A DNA stretch of 40,501 nt, from contig NZ_UCOB01000032.1 in assembly GCF_900474295.1 (NCBI RefSeq), positions 1 through 40,501 of the forward strand, in the 5' to 3' direction. The notes under the pieces were generated by a model, which made no database searches, had not been told where the DNA came from, and saw only the letters and a list, made by a program, of their open reading frames with translations. The position numbers and the translations under genes were made by a program. The DNA comes from Synechococcus sp. UW140. Its GTDB lineage: Bacteria; Cyanobacteriota; Cyanobacteriia; PCC-6307; Cyanobiaceae. Below, one piece after another: positions 1 to 7,464 of the stretch. Each line of letters starts with the position of its first letter. Positions within the stretch are counted from its first letter, which is position 1.

Positions 1-87
1 CCTGTGTATCACCAGCCTGCTTATGGCTATTCGCAGCAGAGCAGCTACCAGCAGCACTCCGGTTACGTGCAGCCGGTCTACCGCTGA
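1..87 (+). CDS. C-terminal tail of a Tyr/Gln/Ser-rich protein (5' truncated)
   Basis: The first 28 codons form an open frame ending in TGA at 85-87. The peptide is rich in Tyr, Gln, Ser and His (for example AYGYSQQSSYQQ) and ends in PVYR. Such low-complexity tails are usually disordered. Nothing in the visible part identifies a family, and most of the gene lies outside the window. A strong hairpin about 45 nt downstream supports this as a true gene end. Confidence 0.6.
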   Translation, partial: PVYHQPAYGYSQQSSYQQHSGYVQPVYR

Positions 88-129
88 GGCTCAAAGCAAC
101 GGACGGCTCTGAAGGCAGCCAAGTGCAAG

Positions 130-156
130 ACCCCGCCTCGCCAGGAGCGGGGTTTG
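130..156 (+). terminator. Rho-independent-like terminator
   Basis: A 7-bp inverted repeat (ACCCCGC / GCGGGGT, 130-136 and 147-153) with a 10-nt loop is followed by a short T/G-rich run. It sits just after the stop at 87 and probably ends that transcript. The T-tract is weak, so termination may be partial. Confidence 0.6.
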
Positions 157-195
157 TGGTGGCCTCACTCAGCTAGCACACCCTGGTAGGAGGTC

Positions 196-339
196 ATGGT
201 GGTCTTCCATCTTGGTGATTTGGTTAGTGGGGGTGTCTGCAGAGATGGGGAACAGTTCGAAAAGGTAGACCTTCAGAACTCAATCAGGACCGACCTAAGC
301 AGACCCATCTCGACCTCACAACGGAAGATAATTAAGTGA
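196..339 (+). CDS. Possible small protein, 47 aa
   Basis: An ATG at 196 lies two bases after a perfect AGGAGG, and an open frame of 47 codons runs to TGA at 337. The product is polar and mixed-charge (starts MVVFHLGDLVSGG, ends SQRKIIK), with no membrane segment or known motif. The spacing from the AGGAGG to the ATG is shorter than optimal. The rest of 88-390 holds the terminator above and, presumably, the promoter of the solute-binding lipoprotein gene. Recognition is weak and the ORF could be chance. Confidence 0.3.
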   Translation: MVVFHLGDLVSGGVCRDGEQFEKVDLQNSIRTDLSRPISTSQRKIIK

Positions 340-390
340 TTGGAACCAGGAGAGCGTCAACAGAGCAGGCTTGAGGTGGAGTCCTGAACT

Positions 391-1698
391 GTGTTGCCCC
401 GAATCCCAACCTTGGTCACGGCGATGATGCTGTCTGCAGGGATACTTCTTCAATCCTGCGGGCGCAAACAATCAACAATTACTCCCAACCTCTCTGATTA
501 CGGAAGCCAGCTTCAAGGTGGAGCGCGCTTTGAGCTGGAAGCTAGGGGGAATAGAGATCGCAATCCTCCATCGGGAACCTTGATGATCTGGACGCCAGAT
601 TATCAAGGGATGAACCCTTTAACTCAGAAGAAAATTGATGCAACATTGACAGACCTTATTGATCGATTTGAGTCCAGGTATGATCTCGTAACTGTCATCT
701 GGAAAAAGCATTCGGATTCAATAATTTATAAGGAGTACTCGGACAAAATTAAAAATGGACTGGGCCCAGATTTGATACTGACTCACAATTTTATGATTCC
801 TCAGCTTAGTGATAAAAAAGAAATATCTCCAATCCCAGCCGATCTTTCTAGGCTGCATTCCATACGCCCGAAGCTTCTTCGGGGGGCAAGAATAAATGGA
901 GAACTTTATGCCGTTCCTTTTATTCTGGATGTGCAATTGCTTTGTTATGATAAGCGAAAAATGTCGACTCCGCCAGCCACTCTTCAGCAGATGGTTGCAT
1001 TGTCTAAATCAGGAATTTCAACAGCAATTGGAGGTAATTTCCTTGAGAAGATGTGGGGATTGCCGGGTTTCAGTCCATCATTGTTTGGCGAGAAAAAGCC
1101 TCCTGCTGCAACGCTAAAAGCCGGTCTGACTGAGTGGATGAAAACCCTTCAGGCGATCGACTCAGAGCCGAACCTGGCTCTTTTTGAGAATTCAAGGGTC
1201 ATGACAAAATACTTCTCAGAGGGGAAGATTAGTCTGATGAATTGTGCCTCAATTGACTTGCCATTTCTGAGGGCTCGAGTTGGAGCGGACAACCTCGGAA
1301 TCTCTACATTGCCAAGTATTAATGGCCAGCCAGCGCAGCCAAGGCTTACAGGTGCCTCCTTCGCCGCCAATCCCTACATGAGTAATAAGCAGAAGGATCT
1401 TGCCTTTCGATTTACTAACTTTGCGATTAGTACTGATCAGCAACAGCAAATTGCAATCAACTGGAACTCCCTTTTGCCAGTCAATGAGAATAGTGATTTT
1501 AACAAAGAGCTCCTCCCTGTGTTGAAGATTTCAGAAGATTCATTTAGAAGGTCTTTTCAGCTCACGAAGGATGAACTTGAAATTTTGGCGATTAACTTTG
1601 ATAGCATTCAAGAACTCTTTGAGGATGCAACTTCCGGGCTGATTGACCCTGCGAAAGCGAGTACTGAAATCATTGATCAACTTGAGATTAAGCAATGA
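391..1698 (+). CDS. Extracellular solute-binding lipoprotein, sugar-type (SBP family 1)
   Basis: This 435-aa protein starts at GTG 391. It has a lipoprotein signal: hydrophobic residues about 8-22 ending in a lipobox LQSC with the acylated Cys near residue 23. The mature part resembles ABC sugar-binding proteins of the MalE/UgpB type. Features include the domain-1 strand LMIWTPDYQG, GPDLILTHNF followed by an ELYAVPFILDVQLLCYDK segment, and a late SFAANPYMSNKQKDLAFRF region (hinge and helix segments of this fold). Length is normal. The family hands solutes to ABC permeases, but no permease or ATPase is adjacent. Instead the stop overlaps the start of an MscS channel gene by 4 nt (ATGA at 1695). 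The ligand cannot be read from sequence. Codon use and GC look lower than in the core genes to the right. Confidence 0.85.
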   Translation: MLPRIPTLVTAMMLSAGILLQSCGRKQSTITPNLSDYGSQLQGGARFELEARGNRDRNPPSGTLMIWTPDYQGMNPLTQKKIDATLTDLIDRFESRYDLVTVIWKKHSDSIIYKEYSDKIKNGLGPDLILTHNFMIPQLSDKKEISPIPADLSRLHSIRPKLLRGARINGELYAVPFILDVQLLCYDKRKMSTPPATLQQMVALSKSGISTAIGGNFLEKMWGLPGFSPSLFGEKKPPAATLKAGLTEWMKTLQAIDSEPNLALFENSRVMTKYFSEGKISLMNCASIDLPFLRARVGADNLGISTLPSINGQPAQPRLTGASFAANPYMSNKQKDLAFRFTNFAISTDQQQQIAINWNSLLPVNENSDFNKELLPVLKISEDSFRRSFQLTKDELEILAINFDSIQELFEDATSGLIDPAKASTEIIDQLEIKQ

Positions 1699-3020
1699 CT
1701 ACCACCAGTCAAGTCAACCTTGAGCCCATCACTGTTTTTTTGAATGAGTTCTGGCACGCCCTTGGGCGTCCAGCCGTGAGTGCACAGATACTTTTGATCA
1801 TGGCATGCTTGTTCTTCGGGCTTTTTCTGTCAGGAAAGAGTGATTTGTCGATTCCCGTGTTTGGGATGAATCTAAATCGTAGGGCAAGATTTGCTCTCTT
1901 CATTGTTGTTCCTGTTGCTATATCTTGTCTTGGAATGGCTATTTTTCAGCACCCTTACGGACTCATCAAGCAGGTAGGTGTTCTCGTGCTGCTTTTTGCG
2001 TCCCTGTCACTCTTGTTTCAGATTGCCGTAAAAGTCGTTAATGGTAGTCGTAAAGGTCTGGTTGAAGGGTATAGGGATAGGGTTGCTCTCCCTGTTTTTA
2101 GTGCATATTGCCTATTCACGATTGTCCAAACCTTTGGTGATCCCGGATCCCTCCTTGGCACGCCAGTCATCCAATTGTTCCAAACCCCATTTAGCTTTGG
2201 TGACGTAATACTAGTTACCTTTGGACTGTTTTTATGGGTTAATTTGTCTTCTCTTCTCACTCAGACTGTAGAATGGATTTGTGGATTTAATAAATTTTTT
2301 GATCGGGAAGCCTCTAAGGCGGTTTACACTCTGATTCGCTATGGCTTGATAGGTTTTGGGCTGTTTGTGATCGTTGGGATCATTGGCGTGAACCCAACAG
2401 TTTTTGGACTTATTACTGGGGGCCTTTCGGTGGGGATAGGCCTAGGTTTGAAAGAGATTATAAGCAATTTTGTAAGTGGAATATGGCTTCTACTGGAAGG
2501 CTCCACTAAGCCTGGGGACGTTATTAATTTAAATCTACTTGACAGCTCAGCGGATCCATTCCAGATCGCGAAGATCACAGACTGTGGCTTAAGGGCAGTC
2601 ACCGTGACCAACGTTAGTGATCATTCTGAGCGTATTATCCCAAACAATTTGTTCTTTACTAATCAAATTACTACATATACCAAGAATCATAAGATTATCG
2701 CGCGTAAATCTTACTTCGGAGTCGGCTATGGAAGTGATCCTGCTGAGGTCGTTGAGTTGATTACCAGCGCCGTTGCATCACACTCTGAGGTGCTCAGTAG
2801 CCCCGCGCCATCTACAAGGTTTATTGAGTATGGCGAGTCCAGTCTCAACTTTTATGTGAAATTCTTTATTAAAGATGTTATGGGAGGGATACGGGTCACC
2901 AGTGAGGTGAACCTAATCATCTGGGAGGTATTGAAACAGCATCAAATAGAGATCCCTTTTCCCCAGCGAACCCTGCACTTCGCCGATCCGCTGAATCTGC
3001 TAAAAGAAGACAACAATTGA
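1695..3020 (+). CDS. MscS-family mechanosensitive ion channel
   Basis: A 441-aa inner-membrane protein with about five or six N-terminal hydrophobic segments (residues about 25-230). The conserved MscS core follows: a Gly/Ala-rich pore helix (FGLITGGLSVGIGLGLKEII, about 237-256), then NFVSGIWLLLEG and the beta-domain motif KPGDVI. The cytoplasmic part has RIIPNNLFFTNQITTYTK, the counterpart of the MscS IPN-x-NxxxxNxS region. MscS channels open under membrane tension and release small osmolytes; some larger members are gated by ligands. The start ATG overlaps the stop of the solute-binding lipoprotein gene, so the two are almost surely co-translated. A link between periplasmic ligand binding and channel gating is inference. 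No terminator is obvious downstream. Confidence 0.88.
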   Translation: MTTTSQVNLEPITVFLNEFWHALGRPAVSAQILLIMACLFFGLFLSGKSDLSIPVFGMNLNRRARFALFIVVPVAISCLGMAIFQHPYGLIKQVGVLVLLFASLSLLFQIAVKVVNGSRKGLVEGYRDRVALPVFSAYCLFTIVQTFGDPGSLLGTPVIQLFQTPFSFGDVILVTFGLFLWVNLSSLLTQTVEWICGFNKFFDREASKAVYTLIRYGLIGFGLFVIVGIIGVNPTVFGLITGGLSVGIGLGLKEIISNFVSGIWLLLEGSTKPGDVINLNLLDSSADPFQIAKITDCGLRAVTVTNVSDHSERIIPNNLFFTNQITTYTKNHKIIARKSYFGVGYGSDPAEVVELITSAVASHSEVLSSPAPSTRFIEYGESSLNFYVKFFIKDVMGGIRVTSEVNLIIWEVLKQHQIEIPFPQRTLHFADPLNLLKEDNN

Positions 3021-3588
3021 AGCTGGATCTGAATTGGTCAATGCCAAGCTCTCGCCTCAGCGGCTCTTGGCTCGTCGGCGCTGAAGTTTTGGGTCCTCGT
3101 CACGACTGATTCGCCTTGGGAAGGCTGCCACGAACGGCTATGCCTGCTTTGCCTCGTACCCAATTGTCGATGAGTTGTAGTGCTTGATCAGGTACTCGCT
3201 CTGATCAAGTGAAGTCGGTTTGAGATCGCAGCTCATCAGTGTGCATTTGTCTGCTCCTTTCTTGCGGTTTGTTTGATGATTCATTAGGCGTGGCATGGGC
3301 GCCGCCATCCTCCGTTCTGAATCCTCAATCGCCGTGTCTTGCAGATAGCGCTGACGCTCGTCCTCTCGATTGCTATTGGAGACCAGCTGGGCATGCGCTA
3401 GGAGCCCAAGCGCGCTTTGGCGGACGATTCACTGATGGCCTATCGCAGCTCCATGCTTGGTCAATGGAGTTATTTGAACTGCTGATGCGAATGACCAATA
3501 GCCAAAAAGACTTAAATAGTGTGTTCTGGCGAGCTCCTGGTAAGCGTCTATGTCGCCTATGAGACAGTCGCAACACACGAGTTTTTGT
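3021..3588. other. Stretch without a convincing gene
   Basis: After the channel gene there are 568 bases in which only short, compositionally poor frames are open. A 107-codon frame from GTG 3239 has no recognizable domain and an unlikely composition. I see no RNA gene or strong hairpin. Confidence 0.4.
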
Positions 3589-3771
3589 ATGGCCAGCCTC
3601 CAATATCGCTTTGCCAAGCATTCTCTCGACCGCAAGAGCTTCGCGACTGAAAGCCGCGAGCTGACCTATCGGGGCGCTACTTACAAGACTCGTGTCTTAA
3701 GCATCCCTGCTGAGGGGAATCCCGTCGTCTCCCTTGATTTTCAGCTCATGCAGGAATCTGTTGCGGCTTGA
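3589..3771 (+). CDS. DUF4278-like small protein, 60 aa
   Basis: A 60-aa protein with the motif ELTYRGATYKTR (residues 24-35). It matches the short 'L.YRG..Y' pattern of the cyanobacterial DUF4278 family, whose function is unknown. I chose the ATG at 3589 because it begins a protein-like N-terminus (MASLQYRFAKH); the frame stays open upstream to 3550. There is no signal peptide or membrane helix, so it is probably cytoplasmic. It stands alone on its strand, with several hundred bases of poorly coding DNA on each side. Confidence 0.6.
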   Translation: MASLQYRFAKHSLDRKSFATESRELTYRGATYKTRVLSIPAEGNPVVSLDFQLMQESVAA

Positions 3772-4713
3772 AGCTTCTACGTCTGGAAAGTTGGCTATGT
3801 GGTGTTCGCGTCAAGACGGCTCGTCTTGCTCTTGATCGTCAGCTTGATCCCACCATGGACCAACCTGATGCAACCCACTCATTCCAGTCGCTGAATCGAG
3901 CTGCCCTTCCTAGCTTGGCTGCCAATCAGGCTCATCCTTAAACCCAGCCGCTAACTGGCGTTTGCGCTGTTGTGGGCAAGCTCACAGCAACAAGAGATCG
4001 AGCTGCTCAAGATGCAGCTGCAGATGCAGCAACAGTCCCGCTATGGCTATTGATCACAGCGCCGGGGAGCCTGATGCCTGCGGGCTGAAAGCAAGTCAAC
4101 ACCAACGCGTGGGACAGCAGGCCCGTGATTGCCGAGTCGACCATGCGGCAGATCGACTGTGCTGATATCAGCTGATCCGGTGGAAAGCAGAGGGGCCGAA
4201 GGAAACCTCTCTGCTCACCGGCATGCGACTCAAGGGTTCCGAGGCCCCTGAATCGTTCTTACTGTCAGCCGAGACCTGCCGGTGCCAGACCGTGAATGAT
4301 CAGTTGTCGCGTGCCCAGTGATGCACTGCATTTGTGCCCTCTGCGTCTGTTTGACCTTGAGAAGGGGCAACGGCCGCGGAGGTTGACTTGATTCGTTTCA
4401 CTGGCCGGCCATGTTCATGCAGAGCCGATGTGCATCAAGTGCTTCGCCTGGTGAGATCAATGTTGAATCGTGAGATGTCAACACCGCATCGTGCTCGACG
4501 TGTTCGTCGCTATGAGCTTTGTCTTTGCATCAGCACAGCTGTTATGGGTAGGCCCTCGCTCTCGATGCAAAGCATGGGGGTGTCCTGCCTTTTGATTTGC
4601 ATTCCTGACAGAGGCTTCTGAGATTGATGAATGGCGATAACTTTTTGGGGTATTGATCTGTAGGCCCTCTTCCGAAAGCGCAGCCAGAGGTTTGCCATTG
4701 GGAACGCCAATTC
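3772..4713. other. Poorly coding stretch with possible gene remnants
   Basis: No intact gene is convincing here. Two short frames look protein-like but lack good starts. One, at 3955-4053, begins directly after a TAA and encodes a hydrophobic start plus a Gln/Leu heptad-like stretch (QQQEIELLKMQLQMQQQ). The other, at 4166-4321, follows a TGA and includes RWKAEGPKETSLLTG. They may be relics of decayed genes, or chance. No tRNA, repeat or strong terminator was seen. Confidence 0.3.
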
Positions 4714-4842
4714 ATGACGACACTCCAGACAACAACAGCACTCCGTGAAGCAGCACTTCAGCGGCTTGAGGCTTCATTGGCGGCTAAGTCAGTCTCCAGC
4801 ACGCAGCCCAAGAAAGCTTCCGTCATCAAAGGTCAGGCCTAG
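4714..4842 (+). CDS. Possible small helical protein, 42 aa
   Basis: ATG 4714 opens a 42-aa frame ending at TAG 4840. The product is Ala/Leu/Thr-rich and amphipathic (TALREAALQRLEASLAAK), followed by a basic, Ser/Lys-rich tail. The heptad-like Ala/Leu spacing suggests one long helix. There is no signal or known family. It is the first of several very small plus-strand frames between 4.7 and 5.8 kb. No clear Shine-Dalgarno sequence precedes it. Confidence 0.35.
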   Translation: MTTLQTTTALREAALQRLEASLAAKSVSSTQPKKASVIKGQA

Positions 4843-4966
4843 GTCGTGGGCCTTCGTGAGCCTTTGGTCAACCGTCTCTGCCTTGTTTGCTATGGCATCA
4901 CTCCCTGCCCTGGGAACGATCAGATGTCACATCAGACTTGTCTAGGCTTCCAGTACGGTCCTCCTC

Positions 4967-5077
4967 ATGGATATTGCCTACCTCCTTGGAGTGGCTGCTG
5001 CTTTTGGGCTCGGTGGCGTGCTCGCTGCGTTAAACAACAGGCGTGTGGCTCGCCGTGATCGGCGGCATTTGCACTGA
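4967..5077 (+). CDS. Small single-helix membrane protein, 36 aa
   Basis: ATG 4967 to TGA 5075-5077 encodes 36 aa. One hydrophobic helix (YLLGVAAAFGLGGVLAAL, residues about 5-22) is followed by a strongly basic tail (NNRRVARRDRRHLH). This is a textbook N-out/C-in membrane micro-protein, like many tiny ORFs in picocyanobacteria. The Gly/Ala-rich helix could pack against another membrane protein. No function can be assigned. The ordered charge pattern makes chance less likely than for its neighbours. Confidence 0.45.
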   Translation: MDIAYLLGVAAAFGLGGVLAALNNRRVARRDRRHLH

Positions 5078-5252
5078 AGAGACGTGCCTGAGGCAGAGAT
5101 GTGTTCCGGCGTGGGCAGCGTGCTGGATAGTCAGGCGTTGCTGCTTTGGCCATGGATACGACGCACAGTCAGTGGTTCTGTCGTGCTTCGGGAGGGGCAT
5201 AAATGCCGATTGCATCGTCTCCCTCAGCACCTAAGACACTCTTATCTATGCG

Positions 5253-5390
5253 ATGGTCTTCAGAGAGGTGTCGATGCATTCACGCTCCAGCCGCTCCTCG
5301 GCGACGGCTCAACCAGGACGACAGGCCATCACGTTGCTTTTAACCCTCGCAACAGTCATTTTTTGCGGTTGGGTCAACGGGCGCTTTTGA
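5253..5390 (+). CDS. Small single-helix membrane protein, 45 aa
   Basis: ATG 5253 to TGA 5388-5390 encodes 45 aa: a Ser/Arg-rich N-terminus, then one hydrophobic helix (AITLLLTLATVIFCGWV) and a short NGRF tail. An internal ATG at 5274 (MHSRSSRSS) would give a 38-aa product and may be the real start. The positive N-terminus and single helix suggest a membrane-anchored peptide. Function is unknown. It lies among other micro-ORFs on the same strand. Confidence 0.4.
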   Translation: MVFREVSMHSRSSRSSATAQPGRQAITLLLTLATVIFCGWVNGRF

Positions 5391-5436
5391 TGTGATCGCT
5401 CAATGAAACATCACAAATAATTGTGTTGTAACTGTC

Positions 5437-5667
5437 TTGTCTTTGCCCTTTGTGCTGGCTGCCTCCTTATTGCTCTTGAGTGAAAAATACTTTTGTGTTT
5501 TGAGCCAATTTGAGCACATCCTGTGGTTAAGGTTCCCGTTAGAGGCTTTAGTGTTGTTGGGGGTTTTGCTTGTGTCTAAGACTCTTAAAGAAGCAAGCTT
5601 GCTTGGATTTACCTTTTTGCTGGGTTTGGCCGCAATTGAGGTCATGCTTCATTTCGCTGGGTTTTGA
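5437..5667 (+). CDS. Small hydrophobic protein, 76 aa
   Basis: A 76-aa, mostly hydrophobic frame ending at TGA 5665-5667 has three likely membrane helices: residues about 2-15, 28-46 and 53-73 (LLGFTFLLGLAAIEVMLHF). The size and a Glu within a helix recall small NuoK/MnhC-like subunits, but no signature is clear and I do not assign a family. No ATG is available. TTG 5437 is the first usable start after an upstream in-frame TGA, so the start is uncertain. The sequence is more AT-rich than its surroundings. Confidence 0.4.
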   Translation: MSLPFVLAASLLLLSEKYFCVLSQFEHILWLRFPLEALVLLGVLLVSKTLKEASLLGFTFLLGLAAIEVMLHFAGF

Positions 5668-5685
5668 TCGGGATCGCGACGGCGC

Positions 5686-6045
5686 ATGGGTGTTCGTCCT
5701 TATGACGGTCACTGTGTCATTGACGGTACAGAACACGATTCACTTTCGTTCGCAAGGTTGTCAGAGAGGCTTGTGGAGACCATTCATCGTTTCGAGGGTG
5801 ATGCCTCCAGTTTTTAAGTGTGTGATGGATGCGGAGTTAGATGCACTGATCGTGCTGATTTGGCGAAATTGCTATTCCAAATGGTCTGTCTATGGCCTCG
5901 ACTTAGTCCTGCTTTTCCGGGTCTGTGGCATCAGGGCCCACTGTTCGATGCTGGGATCAGCCTCCGTTGCAGGAGCGGATTCTTTCTGGATCCCCTCCTG
6001 AACTCGAACGGTGCCAGGTTGCGGATGGCTTGTGGAAGTGTCTAA
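5686..6045 (+). pseudogene. Possible small gene split by an in-frame TAA
   Basis: ATG 5686 opens a soluble, protein-like 43-aa frame (MGVRPYDGHCVIDGTEH ... HRFEGDASSF) that stops at TAA 5815-5817. The same frame resumes at once with GTG 5818 and a Cys-rich segment (VCDGCGVRCTDRADLAK), staying open to 6045. The halves could be one gene broken by a nonsense change, or a genuine 43-aa protein followed by chance open frame. No known family was recognized. The last bases overlap a minus-strand micro-ORF ending at 6042. Confidence 0.3.
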
Positions 6046-6131
6046 ACCACCAATCCAACTGCGATCACTAGCAGTGCAAGCCAGGTTCCGGGAGGGGGAC
6101 TGTTGTCGGTGAACCAGGGTTTGTTGTCCAT
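6042..6131 (-). CDS. Small single-helix membrane protein, 29 aa
   Basis: On the minus strand ATG (6131-6129) to TAG (6044-6042) encodes 29 aa. A short polar head (MDNKPWFTDNSPPPGT) precedes one hydrophobic helix (WLALLVIAVGLVV) that runs to the end. GCGGAG directly before the ATG resembles a ribosome binding site. The layout is like other tiny thylakoid or plasma-membrane subunits, but it matches none I know. Despite its size, the Pro-rich hinge and clean helix make it a credible gene. Confidence 0.45.
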   Translation of the reverse strand: MDNKPWFTDNSPPPGTWLALLVIAVGLVV

Positions 6132-6172
6132 CTCCGCATCATGTCGGCACGGGGCCCCGCTTCCCTCCCTTG

Positions 6173-6337
6173 CTATTCGGGCAAGTTCTCAATGGCGCGA
6201 TGCATGAATCGCTTCACGAACGGCATGGGCCACCCTTCGCGCTGAAGATTCTCGGCGATCTGATCGATCTGAATGGAGATCTCATCCGCAACGAGGTCCT
6301 CTAAGAGGGCGTTGGAGTGTTCCGTGCTGGAGGTCAT
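6173..6337 (-). CDS. Small acidic helical protein, 54 aa
   Basis: From ATG 6337 this encodes 54 aa. It has an acidic, Leu/Ile-rich helical region (NALLEDLVADEISIQIDQIA) and a basic amphipathic second half (MPFVKRFMHRAIENL). An in-frame GTG at 6361 would add eight residues. There is no signal peptide or membrane helix, so it is probably cytoplasmic. The composition is clearly protein-like and resembles short conserved hypothetical proteins of marine Synechococcus, but I cannot name a family. Confidence 0.5.
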   Translation of the reverse strand: MTSSTEHSNALLEDLVADEISIQIDQIAENLQREGWPMPFVKRFMHRAIENLPE

Positions 6338-6378
6338 AAGGCCAGGTGCGTCTTCTTGCACTAGCCCAGGTCGACCTC

Positions 6379-6531
6379 ATGCTGCCACTCCTCCAGGACT
6401 TTCCCTTTGGCCTGACTAGCAATGCCGCACGAGTCGTGTCTTCCCGCGTGTTATGCGGAGGGGTCGTTGTGACCACCATCCTTGGTTGGTATCTGTACGT
6501 TCGACCTGATGATTGCAGTGAGCCCTCATGA
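6379..6531 (+). CDS. Small single-helix membrane protein, 50 aa
   Basis: ATG 6379 to TGA 6529-6531 encodes 50 aa. A polar first half is followed by a hydrophobic helix (VLCGGVVVTTILGWYLYV, about 25-42) and a charged tail. Function is unknown. Its start lies 42 nt beyond the start of the minus-strand 54-aa ORF, so the two would be divergent neighbours. The stop is close to the end of the histidine phosphatase gene on the other strand. Confidence 0.4.
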   Translation: MLPLLQDFPFGLTSNAARVVSSRVLCGGVVVTTILGWYLYVRPDDCSEPS

Positions 6532-6644
6532 ATCGGTGGCCATCAGCCATGCGTCATCTGGTGCGATTTCTATCTCCAATCATTGATGCCGTGCCGACGC
6601 TCTCTACCTTCTTTGGATGTGACTTGCCTCTAAAAGCAGAGGCC

Positions 6645-7262
6645 TCAATGCAGGGGGACAACCTCAAGCCCGTTGGGGCGGCCTGCACAATCCTGTTTAA
6701 ACATTTCGCTTTCTGTGCGTTGTCTGACGATGGGAGTTGAGGAACCCTCTTTGTAATTAAATTCAAATAAATGATTGAAATCTGATCGGTCTATTTGCTC
6801 CATCTCTGACCAGCCCAAACCTTTCGCCAGCTCTGGCATGTCCCAGTAGTGCCAGATGACGACGACGAGAGGGTCTTGCGAAGCTGGCAAGCTCCTTAAG
6901 TGCTTACCAGCTTGGATTGCTCCTTCCTTGGCTTGCCAGAGGAATTGTATATCTTTCCGTGTTGCTATAGCAAGAGGAACTGCTGTTTGGTACTCACGCT
7001 GATGAGATCTGGGCTTATTGATGTCAATAGGATGCACGTAGATTGCACTAGGCTTGCCAAAACAGCCAATCAGCATATAGGCCAAATTGATAGAACGTGT
7101 GAATCCTTTTGGGTTCAAGTTTTGAGATGTGTTGGACAAATTTTTGTCCCCATGGCGAATTAAGATTAGGCGCTTTGGTGCGGCTTTTGCTGATGCAACT
7201 GTTAGACCGAATGTAAGTAGGGTTAATGAGGCCAGCAGTCTGAAATGGATGCGATCAAGCAT
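6645..7262 (-). CDS. Exported histidine phosphatase superfamily protein
   Basis: This 205-aa protein starts at ATG 7262. An N-terminal signal-like segment (LLASLTLLTFGLTVASAKA, about 9-27) suggests export. Directly after it comes the family's phosphohistidine motif LILIRHGDK (RHG at 36-38). Later regions fit the branch: a TAVPLA segment and VVVIWHYWDMPELAKGLG, which may supply the second histidine. The superfamily includes phosphoglycerate mutases, phytases and many phosphatases. An exported member probably works on periplasmic phosphoesters, but the substrate is unknown. It faces several micro-ORFs at its 3' end and is followed upstream by the outer-membrane barrel gene on the same strand, about 200 nt away. 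Confidence 0.75.
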   Translation of the reverse strand: MLDRIHFRLLASLTLLTFGLTVASAKAAPKRLILIRHGDKNLSNTSQNLNPKGFTRSINLAYMLIGCFGKPSAIYVHPIDINKPRSHQREYQTAVPLAIATRKDIQFLWQAKEGAIQAGKHLRSLPASQDPLVVVIWHYWDMPELAKGLGWSEMEQIDRSDFNHLFEFNYKEGSSTPIVRQRTESEMFKQDCAGRPNGLEVVPLH

Positions 7263-7464
7263 TAGTCGGACTCGAGTCCATTAAGCATGCATCATCGTTG
7301 CTTCCATTCCGCTAGCGATGGTACGTGCGGAGCGATGGCTTGGAGTTTTGTCTGGTTGCGACGTTTGTCGACTACTTTTGTGGGCATAGAGCTTTGCCGC
7401 TCTCACCGTCCGAGACCTGATTGGTACTTTGTGCTTCCCGATCAGGTGTTGGTCAAGGCTGGTC

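Noticed and set aside
3239-3562. 107-codon plus-strand frame from GTG
   Set aside because: Cys/Pro/Arg-biased composition, no motif, no ribosome binding site; a shadow-like frame in GC-rich DNA.
5570-6001. 143-codon plus-strand frame
   Set aside because: Overlaps the hydrophobic 76-aa frame and the 5686 frame, with a Trp/Cys-rich composition unlike real proteins.
6528-6740. 70-codon frame overlapping the 50-aa ORF by ATGA
   Set aside because: Runs antisense through the 3' end of the histidine phosphatase gene and has no protein-like pattern.
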